This document shows positions 26,222 to 36,982 of a stretch of DNA of 44,751 nt, piece after piece. Source of the DNA: Sphingobacterium thalpophilum (GTDB taxonomy: Bacteria > Bacteroidota > Bacteroidia > B-17B0 > Aurantibacillaceae). The notes under the pieces were generated by a model. The model was not told where the DNA came from, did no database searches, and saw nothing but the letters and a program-made list of their open reading frames with translations. The translations under genes were made by a program, and so were the position numbers. How positions within the stretch are numbered: position 1 is the first letter of the stretch; every line of letters begins with the position of its first letter. Location of the stretch: the NCBI GenBank assembly GCA_943325195.2, contig CALPON020000006.1, positions 1 through 44,751 on the forward strand, given 5' to 3'.

Positions 26222-28951
26222 ATGAAGAAGAAGTTCACACAGCGAATGCTGACAATTATTTTAGGACTAGGTTTAACACTGCTTGTTTCAACTACAGCGA
26301 CAGCGCAGCAGTCCTACACTTTTACCAATGCAGGAGCAACGGGGTCATTAGGACCTCTGGCGGCAAATATTGCCACTGCCTATGGGGCTTCTAATCTGAA
26401 TGGCAGTGTGGCCATCAGTCCAACCCCCGGGGTTCAGACGTTTACTGTGCCCACGACCATGGGGTATCGTATTCAAGCTTTTGGTGCCCAAGGCTACGGT
26501 CCTTTCGGGGGACGGGGCGCCAGTATGGCGGGTGATTTTACATTAACTGCAGGTACAGTTTTGAAAATATTAGTGGGACAAATGGGTGTCCTTTCGGCTA
26601 ACGCTTCTGCCAATTTTCAGTACGGTGGCGGCGGTGGTTCTTATGTAACCAATCTCGCTAACGTTCCCTATGTTGTAGCTGGCGGCGGGGGCGGATCTTG
26701 GGCTGGAAGTTTCGGGGGACTCTCTGACGGAACGGTGACTGCGAATGGCAATCCCGGAACCAATGGTACCACCATGGGGATTGGCGGCATTAATGGCAAC
26801 GGGGGTAGTCCCGGCAACTCTGGCGACGGTGGTGCAGGTATTATTGGCGATGGAATCAGTTCAAACGTTAACGCTGTTCCAGCTAAATCTTTTATCAACG
26901 GAGGTACCGGCGGCACTTATCTGACCTATGGCGTAGGCGGCTTCGGCGGTGGCGGTGGGACCAGTAGTTTCAACAACACGCGCGGCGGCGGTGGCGGTGG
27001 CTATAGTGGTGGCGGAGGAACAGATGGCGGCAGCGCGGGAACACCTCTTGGCGGTGGCGGCGGTTCCTGGAATGCAGGCATCAACCAGACAAATACCTCA
27101 GGTGCAAATATTGGTCAGGGGCGCGTTGTAATTACCGAATTATGTAATGTTCGAATTACTAGTTCAGGGACAAACAGTTTAAATCCTTCTATTTGTGCAG
27201 GAACTTCATTAACACTAACCACCAATGCAGTAAGCGGTTATAGCTGGAGCACTGGTAATACGACCAATTCAGTCATTGTGGTATCACCGGCAGCTAGCAC
27301 GGTCATCACGGTGTTAGGTACATCCAGTCTGGCCTGTCAGGCCCTTGGCTCAATTAGCATCACCGTCAGCAATGCACTTCCTTCTCTAACGGTTGTAACA
27401 GGTCAAAATCCAATCTGTCCCGGCGCCAGCAGTTCTCTTTCCGCTACAGGGGCCGTGACTTATACGTGGTCAGGTGGCATCACCAACGGACAAACAGTAA
27501 CTCCTGTCACAACAACCAATTATACAGTAACCGGCCAGAACGGCTGTGGCATAAGTTCTACCGTGCGGACAATCACGGTTACACCTTTGTCTGTGAGCAC
27601 GCTCGCAAATCCAACCCTTGTATGCCAAGGCTATACAGCTGCTGTGACTGCAGTGTCTTCTGTGAATGGTTACACTTGGACAACACCAAGTGGACAGTTA
27701 GTCGGATCCAGTGTCATTGTTTCTCCTATCGCCAATACAATTTATACTGTCAGCGCAAGTGATGGCACCTGTGTTGGAACAGAAACAGTGCTTGTTACCA
27801 CAAAAACGACACCAACTATTGTTCCTTCCACCACTTTTGTAACCATTTGTGCAGGCGAATCAATCAGTCTCTCTGCTTCCGGCGCAGGTGTGGGTGGCAC
27901 CTATTCATGGTCTCCAGGAAATTTAGGCACACAGACAATAACTGTAGCACCTGGCACTTCTACTTTTTTTACCGTGATTGGGACCAATACTGTAAATTGC
28001 GCTGCGAATTCCGGTATTCCGGTGCAGGTGGTACAAGGGCCAAGTGTCAATGCAATTACCAATCGTAATATTGTCTGCGCAGGCAACTCCGCAACTCTCA
28101 CGGCATCAGGGGCACCATCGTATACCTGGTCTGGAGGACCTCCGACATCTAGTTTTGTTGTGACACCAGCAAGTACAACCATTTATAGCGTCACCGGTGC
28201 GAATGCTACCAATACTTGTCAGTCTACTGCTACCGTGCAGGTGGCAGTATTTACCCCAAGTGCGGTCATCAGTCCTTCCATACAAGTTTGCTCAGGAGCA
28301 AGTACAACAGTGAGTGCAACAGGTGCTAATTCTTATACGTGGGTCGGGATTGGGCTGACCTCTAGTCTGATTGTGACACCTGCTGTCACCACCGTCTATA
28401 CGGTGATAGCACAATCACAATCCCTGACCGCTACTTGTAATAGTACTTTAACGACTACGGTAAAGGTGAACGCATTGCCAAGTGTGAGCATTGCACTTAC
28501 CAGAACGACGGCGATTTGCAAAGGAAACACAAATACACTCACCGCAAGTGGCGCTAGCACCTATTCATGGAGCAACGCCTCCAGCTCAACCAGCATTGTG
28601 GTGAATCCAACTAGTACTACCATCTACTCGGTTACAGGCACTGATGCCAATGGCTGCGAAGATGCTAAACAAGTTACTGTCCTTGTGAGTCAATGCAATG
28701 GAATCAGCGAATATATAGGCGGACAACAGCTAAGTGTTTATCCCAATCCAAACGCAGGGGAATTTACTGTGCGTGGCGACAAGGAGCTGAACCTGAAACT
28801 ATATAATGCTGCTGGCCAAGAACTGCGGCTATTTCAGCTTTCAGATCACAATGGCTATGAGGTTAAAATCAGCGAGCTTAGCAATGGTTTTTATTTCATT
28901 CGCAGCATCACAGAGGCAGGTGCAGGTATTAGGATAGTTGTAAATAAATAG
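26222..28951 (+). CDS. Large secreted protein: ALK-like glycine-rich domain, Cys-paired Ig-like repeats, T9SS C-terminal domain
   Basis: Signal peptide; FTNAGATGxxGP ... VPxxxGYRIQAFGAQG ... LKILVGQMG ... GGGGGS; about seven repeats with CxG-SYTWS-TxYTV pattern; C-terminal LSVYPNPNAGEFTV ... GFYFIR. Confidence 0.85.
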   Translation: MKKKFTQRMLTIILGLGLTLLVSTTATAQQSYTFTNAGATGSLGPLAANIATAYGASNLNGSVAISPTPGVQTFTVPTTMGYRIQAFGAQGYGPFGGRGASMAGDFTLTAGTVLKILVGQMGVLSANASANFQYGGGGGSYVTNLANVPYVVAGGGGGSWAGSFGGLSDGTVTANGNPGTNGTTMGIGGINGNGGSPGNSGDGGAGIIGDGISSNVNAVPAKSFINGGTGGTYLTYGVGGFGGGGGTSSFNNTRGGGGGGYSGGGGTDGGSAGTPLGGGGGSWNAGINQTNTSGANIGQGRVVITELCNVRITSSGTNSLNPSICAGTSLTLTTNAVSGYSWSTGNTTNSVIVVSPAASTVITVLGTSSLACQALGSISITVSNALPSLTVVTGQNPICPGASSSLSATGAVTYTWSGGITNGQTVTPVTTTNYTVTGQNGCGISSTVRTITVTPLSVSTLANPTLVCQGYTAAVTAVSSVNGYTWTTPSGQLVGSSVIVSPIANTIYTVSASDGTCVGTETVLVTTKTTPTIVPSTTFVTICAGESISLSASGAGVGGTYSWSPGNLGTQTITVAPGTSTFFTVIGTNTVNCAANSGIPVQVVQGPSVNAITNRNIVCAGNSATLTASGAPSYTWSGGPPTSSFVVTPASTTIYSVTGANATNTCQSTATVQVAVFTPSAVISPSIQVCSGASTTVSATGANSYTWVGIGLTSSLIVTPAVTTVYTVIAQSQSLTATCNSTLTTTVKVNALPSVSIALTRTTAICKGNTNTLTASGASTYSWSNASSSTSIVVNPTSTTIYSVTGTDANGCEDAKQVTVLVSQCNGISEYIGGQQLSVYPNPNAGEFTVRGDKELNLKLYNAAGQELRLFQLSDHNGYEVKISELSNGFYFIRSITEAGAGIRIVVNK

Positions 28952-28967
28952 GGTCAATCAAACTTTA

Positions 28968-28997
28968 AAAAAAGCTGCAGAGACTTCTGCAGCTTTT
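28968..28997 (+). terminator. Intrinsic terminator after the glycine-rich protein gene
   Basis: GCTGCAGA / TCTGCAGC stem (28974-28981/28986-28993) flanked by A and T runs. Confidence 0.9.
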
Positions 28998-29067
28998 TTG
29001 CTTCTTCATTTTTCCTGCGAAATGCTTATGCTCCGTTAAAGGGATTTAAGAAAGGACCTTGCCTCCA

Positions 29068-29355
29068 TTAATGATTTAACACTTCGTCCATCTTAGGGTT
29101 CAATGTTTCCATCCCACTGACCTCTATAATCACCCTGAGTGTATCATTTGTGAAGTGTAAATCCAAGGCCAGGTCATAGTAATGCCAGTACTCCACCTTA
29201 GCATCCGTCTCTTTGCCGGTCTCAACTGCATCGGGACGACCCATGATTTCGAGCACTTGCGGACCGGTCATTTCACCGGTTTTTAAATCATGATACGTTT
29301 TGTTTTTGCAGGAAAAAAGCAGACTGATTAAATAAATAGCGATTAGTTTTTTCAT
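29068..29355 (-). CDS. Small hypothetical lipoprotein
   Basis: MKKLIAIYLISLLFSC lipobox; 95 aa. Confidence 0.7.
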   Translation of the reverse strand: MKKLIAIYLISLLFSCKNKTYHDLKTGEMTGPQVLEIMGRPDAVETGKETDAKVEYWHYYDLALDLHFTNDTLRVIIEVSGMETLNPKMDEVLNH

Positions 29356-29429
29356 GTTTTTGTTTTAAGGAGTATTTATTTTCGCACTATTCTATTTCTA
29401 AATTCGGAAAGCTATCCGAGTTAAATATT

Positions 29430-31577
29430 CTATAGGTTATCAATAAAATAATTACAAATCTTCTCCATCAAATGCGCTCTGTCCTTTCCCAGCACATTGT
29501 GCAGATGACCAGGATATATATAATAATCCATTTGAACACCTTTGTCCACCGCCTTCTTTTGGTACATGATGCTGTGCTGCCAAACGACCACATTATCCTG
29601 TGCACCATGAATCATCAGTAATTTACCTTTCAGTTTGTCTACATGATTGAGCAGATTATTTGCAGCGTAACCATCTTTGTTTTCCTGTGGTGTATCCATG
29701 TAGCGTTCGCCATACATAATTTCATAATAGGACCAATCAATAACGGGTCCGCCTGCTGCACCCACTTTAAATACACCTGGATTTCTGCTCATTAAGCTAG
29801 TTGTCATGAACCCACCAAAGCTCCAACCATGCACACCAAGCCGGTTGGCATCTACATAGGGTAGGGACTTCAAATAGTCTACACCTTTAAGCTGATCTTC
29901 CATTTCTTTAGTGCCGAGCTGACGGTGGATGGCTTGTTCAAAAACTCTACCACGATAAGAAGTCCCGCGGCCATCTACAGTGAAAACGATAAAGCCTTTT
30001 TGTGCCATGTACTGGTACCAGAGCTCTCCACCTGCCATCCAGGTATTGGTCACGAGTTGTGAGTGCGGGCCATTGTACAAGTAGACGAGAACAGGATATT
30101 TTTTGGTGGAGTCGAAATCAACCGGACGAAAAAGTCTGCAATATAAATCTGTGCCTTCAGAATTTTTAATGGTGAACATATTCCAGCGTCCTCTTTTGTA
30201 GTCCTTTGTCGGATCGTCTGCTTTATAAATTGTGGTGTATTTACCGTTACTGGTCAGACCCAGTCGGTATTCTCTCGGGACATAACAGGCACTGTAATTA
30301 TCAAGAAAACAATCGCCAGAGGGACTCAGAAGGGCCGCATGAAAGCCGTCACCTTGTGTTAGACGGACCATTTTTGTTGTTTTTAAATTCACACTGTAAA
30401 AATCCTGATTGACTGGTTGTTGTTCATTGGCATGAAAGAAAAGAACGTCTCCCTTCGCATCAAAACCATTTTCCTGTTTAACTTCCCAGGGCCCTTTTGT
30501 GAGCTGGCGAATCAGGCTGCCATCTGTGTTGTAGAGGTAGAAGTGATTAAAGCCATCGCGGCGGCTCTGCCATATGAATTGCGAAGGATTATTTTTCAAA
30601 AAGAGCAGCGGATTCAGCGGTTCAACGTAGTGTTCATCTTTTTCTTCAAACAATGTTTTTATGAAGGCTCCCGTTTGAGCATTGTATGCATTAAGTTGCA
30701 TGGCATTCTGCGCTCGGTTTACGATCGCAATGTAGATTGTTTTTTCATCGGGACTCCAAGAGATATTTGTCAGATACTGGTCTTTCGGTCCTTCTGTTTT
30801 AATCTGGATCTTTGCGCGGGTTTTCATATCGTGTACCCAAAGCGTTACATAATGACTACTGTTACCAGCCATCGGGTATTTGATGTTTTTATTTTCTGCT
30901 GGATACTTCGTCCAGTCAATAATTGGATAATCCTTGACATCACTTTGGTCCATCCGGTAATATGCAAGATAGTTTCCTTTAGGACTCCAGTAGGTGCCTT
31001 TGTGAATCCCAAACTCGTCCTGATGCACACTTTTACCGTTTACAAGCGTGTAAGAGCCATCGGTGGTGACTTGGACCGCCGTGCCATTCTCGGACACAAA
31101 TAAATTATTCTCGGAAACCCAAGCAAAGGTGAGCCCCTCTTTATAGACATCTATATTTTCAAGAGACGCATCCGTTGTGGGACGATCTGATTTTTGAACT
31201 GTTTTTTTAACGAGCTCGTATTTTAATTCACCTACTTTATTCTGGAAATAAAATGTAGTAGCATCCGCCCATTTAATTCCTTCAAATGAAGCGACCGTGT
31301 CCTTAGCAGCAGCTTTCAGATTTTTATTAAAATCTAGGACACTTAGCGAAAAAGTAGGCTTACCGGTTTCGGCACTTAGCACCTGAAGCACATTGTTATC
31401 TGTAAACGAAAAGTTTTTCGTTCCCGGTATAAAAGTGGTATTAAGCAGGCGCTTTGGCGCTAGACTGCTGCGACCTTTGAGAATCGCCTCTTGAATACTT
31501 AAAAGTTTTGTTTGCGAATTTGCAATAGATGCGCTGAGCAGCAGCAAAGCGAAAGTAAATCTAGGGATCATTATCAT
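29430..31577 (-). CDS. Dipeptidyl peptidase IV-like S9 family peptidase
   Basis: Signal peptide, DPPIV N-terminal propeller, catalytic GWSFGGFMT, later IHGAQDNVV and HLHNV. Confidence 0.95.
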   Translation of the reverse strand: MIMIPRFTFALLLLSASIANSQTKLLSIQEAILKGRSSLAPKRLLNTTFIPGTKNFSFTDNNVLQVLSAETGKPTFSLSVLDFNKNLKAAAKDTVASFEGIKWADATTFYFQNKVGELKYELVKKTVQKSDRPTTDASLENIDVYKEGLTFAWVSENNLFVSENGTAVQVTTDGSYTLVNGKSVHQDEFGIHKGTYWSPKGNYLAYYRMDQSDVKDYPIIDWTKYPAENKNIKYPMAGNSSHYVTLWVHDMKTRAKIQIKTEGPKDQYLTNISWSPDEKTIYIAIVNRAQNAMQLNAYNAQTGAFIKTLFEEKDEHYVEPLNPLLFLKNNPSQFIWQSRRDGFNHFYLYNTDGSLIRQLTKGPWEVKQENGFDAKGDVLFFHANEQQPVNQDFYSVNLKTTKMVRLTQGDGFHAALLSPSGDCFLDNYSACYVPREYRLGLTSNGKYTTIYKADDPTKDYKRGRWNMFTIKNSEGTDLYCRLFRPVDFDSTKKYPVLVYLYNGPHSQLVTNTWMAGGELWYQYMAQKGFIVFTVDGRGTSYRGRVFEQAIHRQLGTKEMEDQLKGVDYLKSLPYVDANRLGVHGWSFGGFMTTSLMSRNPGVFKVGAAGGPVIDWSYYEIMYGERYMDTPQENKDGYAANNLLNHVDKLKGKLLMIHGAQDNVVVWQHSIMYQKKAVDKGVQMDYYIYPGHLHNVLGKDRAHLMEKICNYFIDNL

Positions 31578-31647
31578 ACTATTATAAAAGCCCTAAAATA
31601 TTAAAAATTGAGCGCAGGAGCACTATGTCTTCCGCAAGAGAATGTGT

Positions 31648-32661
31648 TTAATTTGGATCAAATTCCAGCAAGGTATTGTTACTGATGAGGGTCCCATCGA
31701 GGTAGATACTCATCTGCACGCCGTCCCAAGCTTTATTTGTCACCTTGTCATCTGCGGTCAGAAGATAGGTATAAGGATACTTTTTATTGAATACATCATC
31801 GAGAACTTGTTTTTTCCAGGGCTCTGTCGCGGCGGCTGAAATGGATTTAACATTTTGCGGAAAGGCTGCAGGTGAGACTTTGGTTTGCAGCACACACAAG
31901 GCGGTTTGTATTGCAAGATCATTCATTTCGTTTGTTTCCTTCAGAATGTACTCTTTAATGGTTGCGAGAGGACCTTGTTTACTGTACAAAGCACAGATAA
32001 CATCTTCCAGCATGGCTTCTTTCTTAAGTGCAAACAAGTTGGCCTTCAGGTTGGCGGTAACGACCGTATCGCTGGCGAGGGAAGCGGCCAGACAGGCATA
32101 GTGATTAATAATGACCGGATTTTTGCTGCGTTGAATAGTAGATGCCAGCGTCATCTTGTATAAGATCTTTGTCGTTTTTTCTGGATTGATGAGCATGGCC
32201 AGCAATAAAGCATTGGAGGAGATCACGGGATCATTCGTTTTAAATTCATCTGTAAGTGCAAGAAAAGGCGCCACATCAATCTTGCTAGCCTGCAAAAAAT
32301 TCATGGTTCTTTCCAGGACTGCAATCTTGGTCAGATGAAAAACGTAATAATTTTGTTTCGGGGGAAGATAGTTAACACCCACAAAGGCATAGCCTATTTT
32401 TTTTAGCATGAGGTAGAAAAGCTGCACCTTTTCTTGTCCGCTGCGGCTCTTATCTTCGAGCACATCTTTTAAAAATGTATTAAAATAATCATCATTAAAA
32501 AAGTCTTCGCGCTTCTGCTGATCAATGTAGTCGCGCAATGACTTACTAATGTCCACTTGACTGTAAGTGGTCTGCATTGTTAGCTTATTAATCGGTCTGC
32601 TTTGAGAGAATGTGGCGAGCCAAGCCAGAGAACAAACGACAAGCAATAGATTTCTTTTCAT
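31648..32661 (-). CDS. Hypothetical secreted protein
   Basis: Signal peptide MKRNLLLVVCSLAWLATFSQS; 337 aa, no motif recognised. Confidence 0.7.
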   Translation of the reverse strand: MKRNLLLVVCSLAWLATFSQSRPINKLTMQTTYSQVDISKSLRDYIDQQKREDFFNDDYFNTFLKDVLEDKSRSGQEKVQLFYLMLKKIGYAFVGVNYLPPKQNYYVFHLTKIAVLERTMNFLQASKIDVAPFLALTDEFKTNDPVISSNALLLAMLINPEKTTKILYKMTLASTIQRSKNPVIINHYACLAASLASDTVVTANLKANLFALKKEAMLEDVICALYSKQGPLATIKEYILKETNEMNDLAIQTALCVLQTKVSPAAFPQNVKSISAAATEPWKKQVLDDVFNKKYPYTYLLTADDKVTNKAWDGVQMSIYLDGTLISNNTLLEFDPN

Positions 32662-32711
32662 GCTTTATTTTGTTACTGAGGGTACAGCACAAAAAAAACA
32701 TATTTTTTGAA

Positions 32712-34715
32712 TTAGAACAAGTTTTCGAGTAATTTGTTTTCGACCAGATTCGGTAAAGTCACTTTCAGGCCCGGAGAGCGCTCCATCTCACGCTTTATTG
32801 TGAAAACAGCTTCTTCATTCCGCGCCCAGCTTCTGCGGGCTATCCCGTTATTAACATCCCAGAAAAGCATTTGCCGCAATTTTTCATCGGCTTCTACGCT
32901 ACCGTCGAGTACGAGCCCAAATCCCCCGTTAATAACTTCTCCCCAACCTACACCACCACCGTTGTGCAGACTTACCCAGGTAGCGCCTCTGAAAGCATCA
33001 CCCACAAAATTCTGCACCGCCATGTCCGCAGTAAATTTACTTCCGTCGTAAATATTCGATGTCTCACGGTAAGGACTATCTGTGCCGCTGACATCGTGAT
33101 GATCTCTTCCTAATACGACGGGCGCTGAGATTTTACCTTCACGAATCGCGGCATTAATTGCCAGTGCAATACCGATGCGTCCTTCACTGTCGGCATATAA
33201 GATGCGCGCCTGAGAACCAACTACGAGGTTATTTTGTTGCGCATCTTTTATCCAGATAATATTATCGGCTAATTGCTGTTTGATTTCCGGCGGCGCATCT
33301 TTATAAATTTCTTCTAGTACACTACAGGCAAGTCCGTCCGTCACAGCAAGGTCTTTAGCGTCTGCTGAGGTGCAGACCCAGCGAAACGGACCAAAGCCGT
33401 AATCAAAGCACATGGGTCCAAGTATATCCTGCACATACGATCGGTATCTGAATTCAGAGGACGAACCTGGCGCAAACACGTCACCGCCAGCTCTTGAAAC
33501 TTCCAAAAGGAAAGCATTGCCATAGTCAAAAAAGTACATGCCTTTTTCAGTGAGGGTATTGATGGCGTTAATGTGGCGGACCAGTGTTTTTTGTACTTCA
33601 GTTTTAAAACGAACCGGTTCTTCTGCCATCATGGTGTTACTCTCATCCAGACTAAAGCCGCTTGGATAATAGCCACCAGCCCAGGGATTGTGGAGAGAGG
33701 ACTGGTCACTACCAATATCTACTTTTATATTTTCCTGCACGAGACGTTCCCAGAGATCCACCACATTGCCCTGATATGCCAAACTCACTGCTTCACCTTT
33801 AGCTTGTGCAGCGCGTGTGCGGGTAATTAATAAAGTCAAATCGGTAAACACTTCATCCACCCATTTCTGAGAGTGGCGGGTTTGTACAGCTTTTTGATTT
33901 AATTCAGCGGTGATGGAAACGAGTCCTGCAATTTTTGCCGCCTTTGGCTGTGCACCGCTCATACCACCCAGGCCGCAGGTGACAAATAACTTACCTTGAC
34001 GTTCTTTTTCCGTCTTGAATTTTTTTCGTGCCGCATTCATGATGGTGATGGCCGTACCGTGTACAATGCCTTGTGGCCCAATGTACATGAAGCTACCGGC
34101 TGTCATCTGTCCGTATTGTGTTACGCCAAGGGCATTAAATTTTTCCCAGTCATCGGGTTTACTGTAATTGGGAATCATCATGCCGTTAGTGACTACCACC
34201 CGCGGAGCCTTACTATGCGAAGGAAACAAACCCATGGGATGTCCGCTGTATAAAACCAAAGTCTGTTCATCTGTCATGGTCGCCAGATACTTCATTGTGA
34301 GCAGATACTGGGCCCAGTTTTGAAAAACGGCGCCATTACCACCATAGGTAATGAGTTCGTGCGGGTGCTGCGCCACAGCATAGTCCAGATTATTACTGAG
34401 CATATGCATGATAGCCGCAGCTTGTAGGCTTTTGTGGGGATAGTCCTGAATAGGACGGGCGTAAATTTTATAATCGGGACGAAATCGGTACATGTAGATG
34501 CGACCATACACGCGTAACTCTTCTGCGAACTCATGTACCAGTTGTTCATGGTGTTGAGGTTCAAAATAACGAAGTGCATTTCGCAGGGCGAGTTTTTTTT
34601 CTTCTGGGGAGAGACTGTCTTTTCGCTTCGGCGCATGATTTACCGAAGGATCAAAAGGTTTTGGCGCTGGCAGTTCAGCTGGAATACCCTGCAATATCTG
34701 AGTTTTAAAATCCAT
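32712..34715 (-). CDS. hutU: Urocanate hydratase (long form)
   Basis: ITYGGNGAVFQNWAQYLLTMKYLATMTDEQTLVLYSGHPMGLFPSH, VTCGLGGMSGAQPKAAKIAG, SLHNGGGVGWGEV. Start at 34715 (MDFKTQIL) preferred. Confidence 0.96.
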   Translation of the reverse strand: MDFKTQILQGIPAELPAPKPFDPSVNHAPKRKDSLSPEEKKLALRNALRYFEPQHHEQLVHEFAEELRVYGRIYMYRFRPDYKIYARPIQDYPHKSLQAAAIMHMLSNNLDYAVAQHPHELITYGGNGAVFQNWAQYLLTMKYLATMTDEQTLVLYSGHPMGLFPSHSKAPRVVVTNGMMIPNYSKPDDWEKFNALGVTQYGQMTAGSFMYIGPQGIVHGTAITIMNAARKKFKTEKERQGKLFVTCGLGGMSGAQPKAAKIAGLVSITAELNQKAVQTRHSQKWVDEVFTDLTLLITRTRAAQAKGEAVSLAYQGNVVDLWERLVQENIKVDIGSDQSSLHNPWAGGYYPSGFSLDESNTMMAEEPVRFKTEVQKTLVRHINAINTLTEKGMYFFDYGNAFLLEVSRAGGDVFAPGSSSEFRYRSYVQDILGPMCFDYGFGPFRWVCTSADAKDLAVTDGLACSVLEEIYKDAPPEIKQQLADNIIWIKDAQQNNLVVGSQARILYADSEGRIGIALAINAAIREGKISAPVVLGRDHHDVSGTDSPYRETSNIYDGSKFTADMAVQNFVGDAFRGATWVSLHNGGGVGWGEVINGGFGLVLDGSVEADEKLRQMLFWDVNNGIARRSWARNEEAVFTIKREMERSPGLKVTLPNLVENKLLENLF

Positions 34716-35092
34716 GGTCATGTGTCTAATACAACGTAACAAAACTCATCAAAAAATAGTTTAAAGACAATAACGATTATCACCAAGCAATAACAAAATT
34801 TATAAATTTTTTCTGTTAAGGGAATACTGGAAATTTTCTGATGACACGCGCGCCACCGCGATAATAAAGGTTGTATCTGCGTTCTTCCACCAAGACCTTA
34901 AGGAGAGTGGATGCATGCAGTTGAGTTATTCCTGAATGAAGCTATTTCTGTAAAAGTTGAGAACTGGGGATACATCCGGCAGACATAGACCGTTTTGCCT
35001 TATCGCTGCGGTTCTATCGGCCTTGTTTCGCTTTTCATATCGTATTCCTCTGTTTCGAGAAAAGGGCAATCCGCTACTCAGACTAAACAGCT

Positions 35093-35897
<805 letters not shown>

Positions 35898-35977
35898 AGG
35901 GGAAGTGTCTTACTAACAAAGTTAGAACATTCAGACACATTCTTGTACTGAACAATGTTAAATTACGCCCTCAGACG

Positions 35978-36982
35978 CTATTTGCCGGACTTGGATCCGT
36001 CGTACGCCCATTTGATATAGACGGCGCCCCAGGTAAAGCCGCCGCCAAAAGCAGAGAGGATAAGGTTATCGCCCTTTTTGAGTTGTTTCTCGTAATCCCA
36101 CAACAAAAGTGGAATGGTGCCGGCGGTTGTATTTCCGTACCGTTCAATGTTCATCATTACTTTTTCAGGTCCCACACCCATTCGCTGCGATGTTGCGTCA
36201 ATAATCCGTTTATTCGCCTGATGAGCAGCTAGCCATTGCACATCGGCTGCTGTCAGATTATTTTTTTCCATGATTTTGGCGCTGACCTCCGCCATGTTGA
36301 CGACTGCGTGTTTAAATACGGCCTGGCCTTCCTGATAGGCAAAGTGCTGGCGATTGTCAACTGTTTCGTGGGAAGCAGGGCGCAAGGAGCCTCCAGCTTT
36401 CATGTGCAGGTGGGTAGCACCATTACCATCTGCATGCAGCATAAAATCAATAATCCCCACCGGTTCTTCGGTCGGCTCCAGCAGCACAGCACCGGCACCA
36501 TCTCCAAAGATGACACAGGTTGCGCGATCAGTGTAATCAATAATGCGGCTCATCATGTCAGCCCCAACGACCACCACTTTTTTATAGCGGCCGGTTTCAA
36601 TAAACTGGCTACCGGTAGTAAGGGCGTAGATAAAGCCGGAGCAGGCAGCACTAAGGTCGTATCCCCAAGCGTTTACCGCGCCCAGCTTGGCACATATGAG
36701 ATTAGAAGTAGCCGGGAACACCATGTCTGGCGTTACGGTTCCACAAATTAAAAGGTCAATTTCTTCAGGCCCAATACCGCGTTTTTTTAGAAGTAATCGG
36801 ACTGCTTCCACTGCCATATCGCTGGTTGCTTTCTCCGGATCGTTTTCAATGTGTCTTTCCTTTATCCCGGTCCGCGTGGTAATCCACTCGTCCGTGGTGT
36901 CGATCATTTTTTCAAGATCTTTATTAGTCAGCACATTTTCTGGAAGAAAGCCAGCAACGGCAGTTATTGCAGCTCTGATCAT
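35978..36982 (-). CDS. fabH: 3-oxoacyl-ACP synthase III
   Basis: AITAVAGFLPENVLTNKDLE, AACSGFIYAL, FGDGAGAVLLE, HQANKRIIDA, YGNTTAGTIPLLL. Confidence 0.97.
   Translation of the reverse strand: MIRAAITAVAGFLPENVLTNKDLEKMIDTTDEWITTRTGIKERHIENDPEKATSDMAVEAVRLLLKKRGIGPEEIDLLICGTVTPDMVFPATSNLICAKLGAVNAWGYDLSAACSGFIYALTTGSQFIETGRYKKVVVVGADMMSRIIDYTDRATCVIFGDGAGAVLLEPTEEPVGIIDFMLHADGNGATHLHMKAGGSLRPASHETVDNRQHFAYQEGQAVFKHAVVNMAEVSAKIMEKNNLTAADVQWLAAHQANKRIIDATSQRMGVGPEKVMMNIERYGNTTAGTIPLLLWDYEKQLKKGDNLILSAFGGGFTWGAVYIKWAYDGSKSGK

Noticed and set aside
26668-26916. Proline-rich 82-aa minus-strand ORF
   Set aside because: Mirror image of the glycine-rich coding sequence (GGN codons read as proline codons on the other strand).
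26949-28068. Plus-strand ORFs at 26949-27131, 27466-27762 and 27847-28068
   Set aside because: Out-of-frame shadows of the glycine-rich/Ig-like repeat gene.
30417-31103. 228-aa plus-strand ORF
   Set aside because: Antisense to the well-supported DPP-IV gene; no recognisable motifs.
36236-36751. 171-aa plus-strand ORF
   Set aside because: Antisense to fabH with no family-like sequence.
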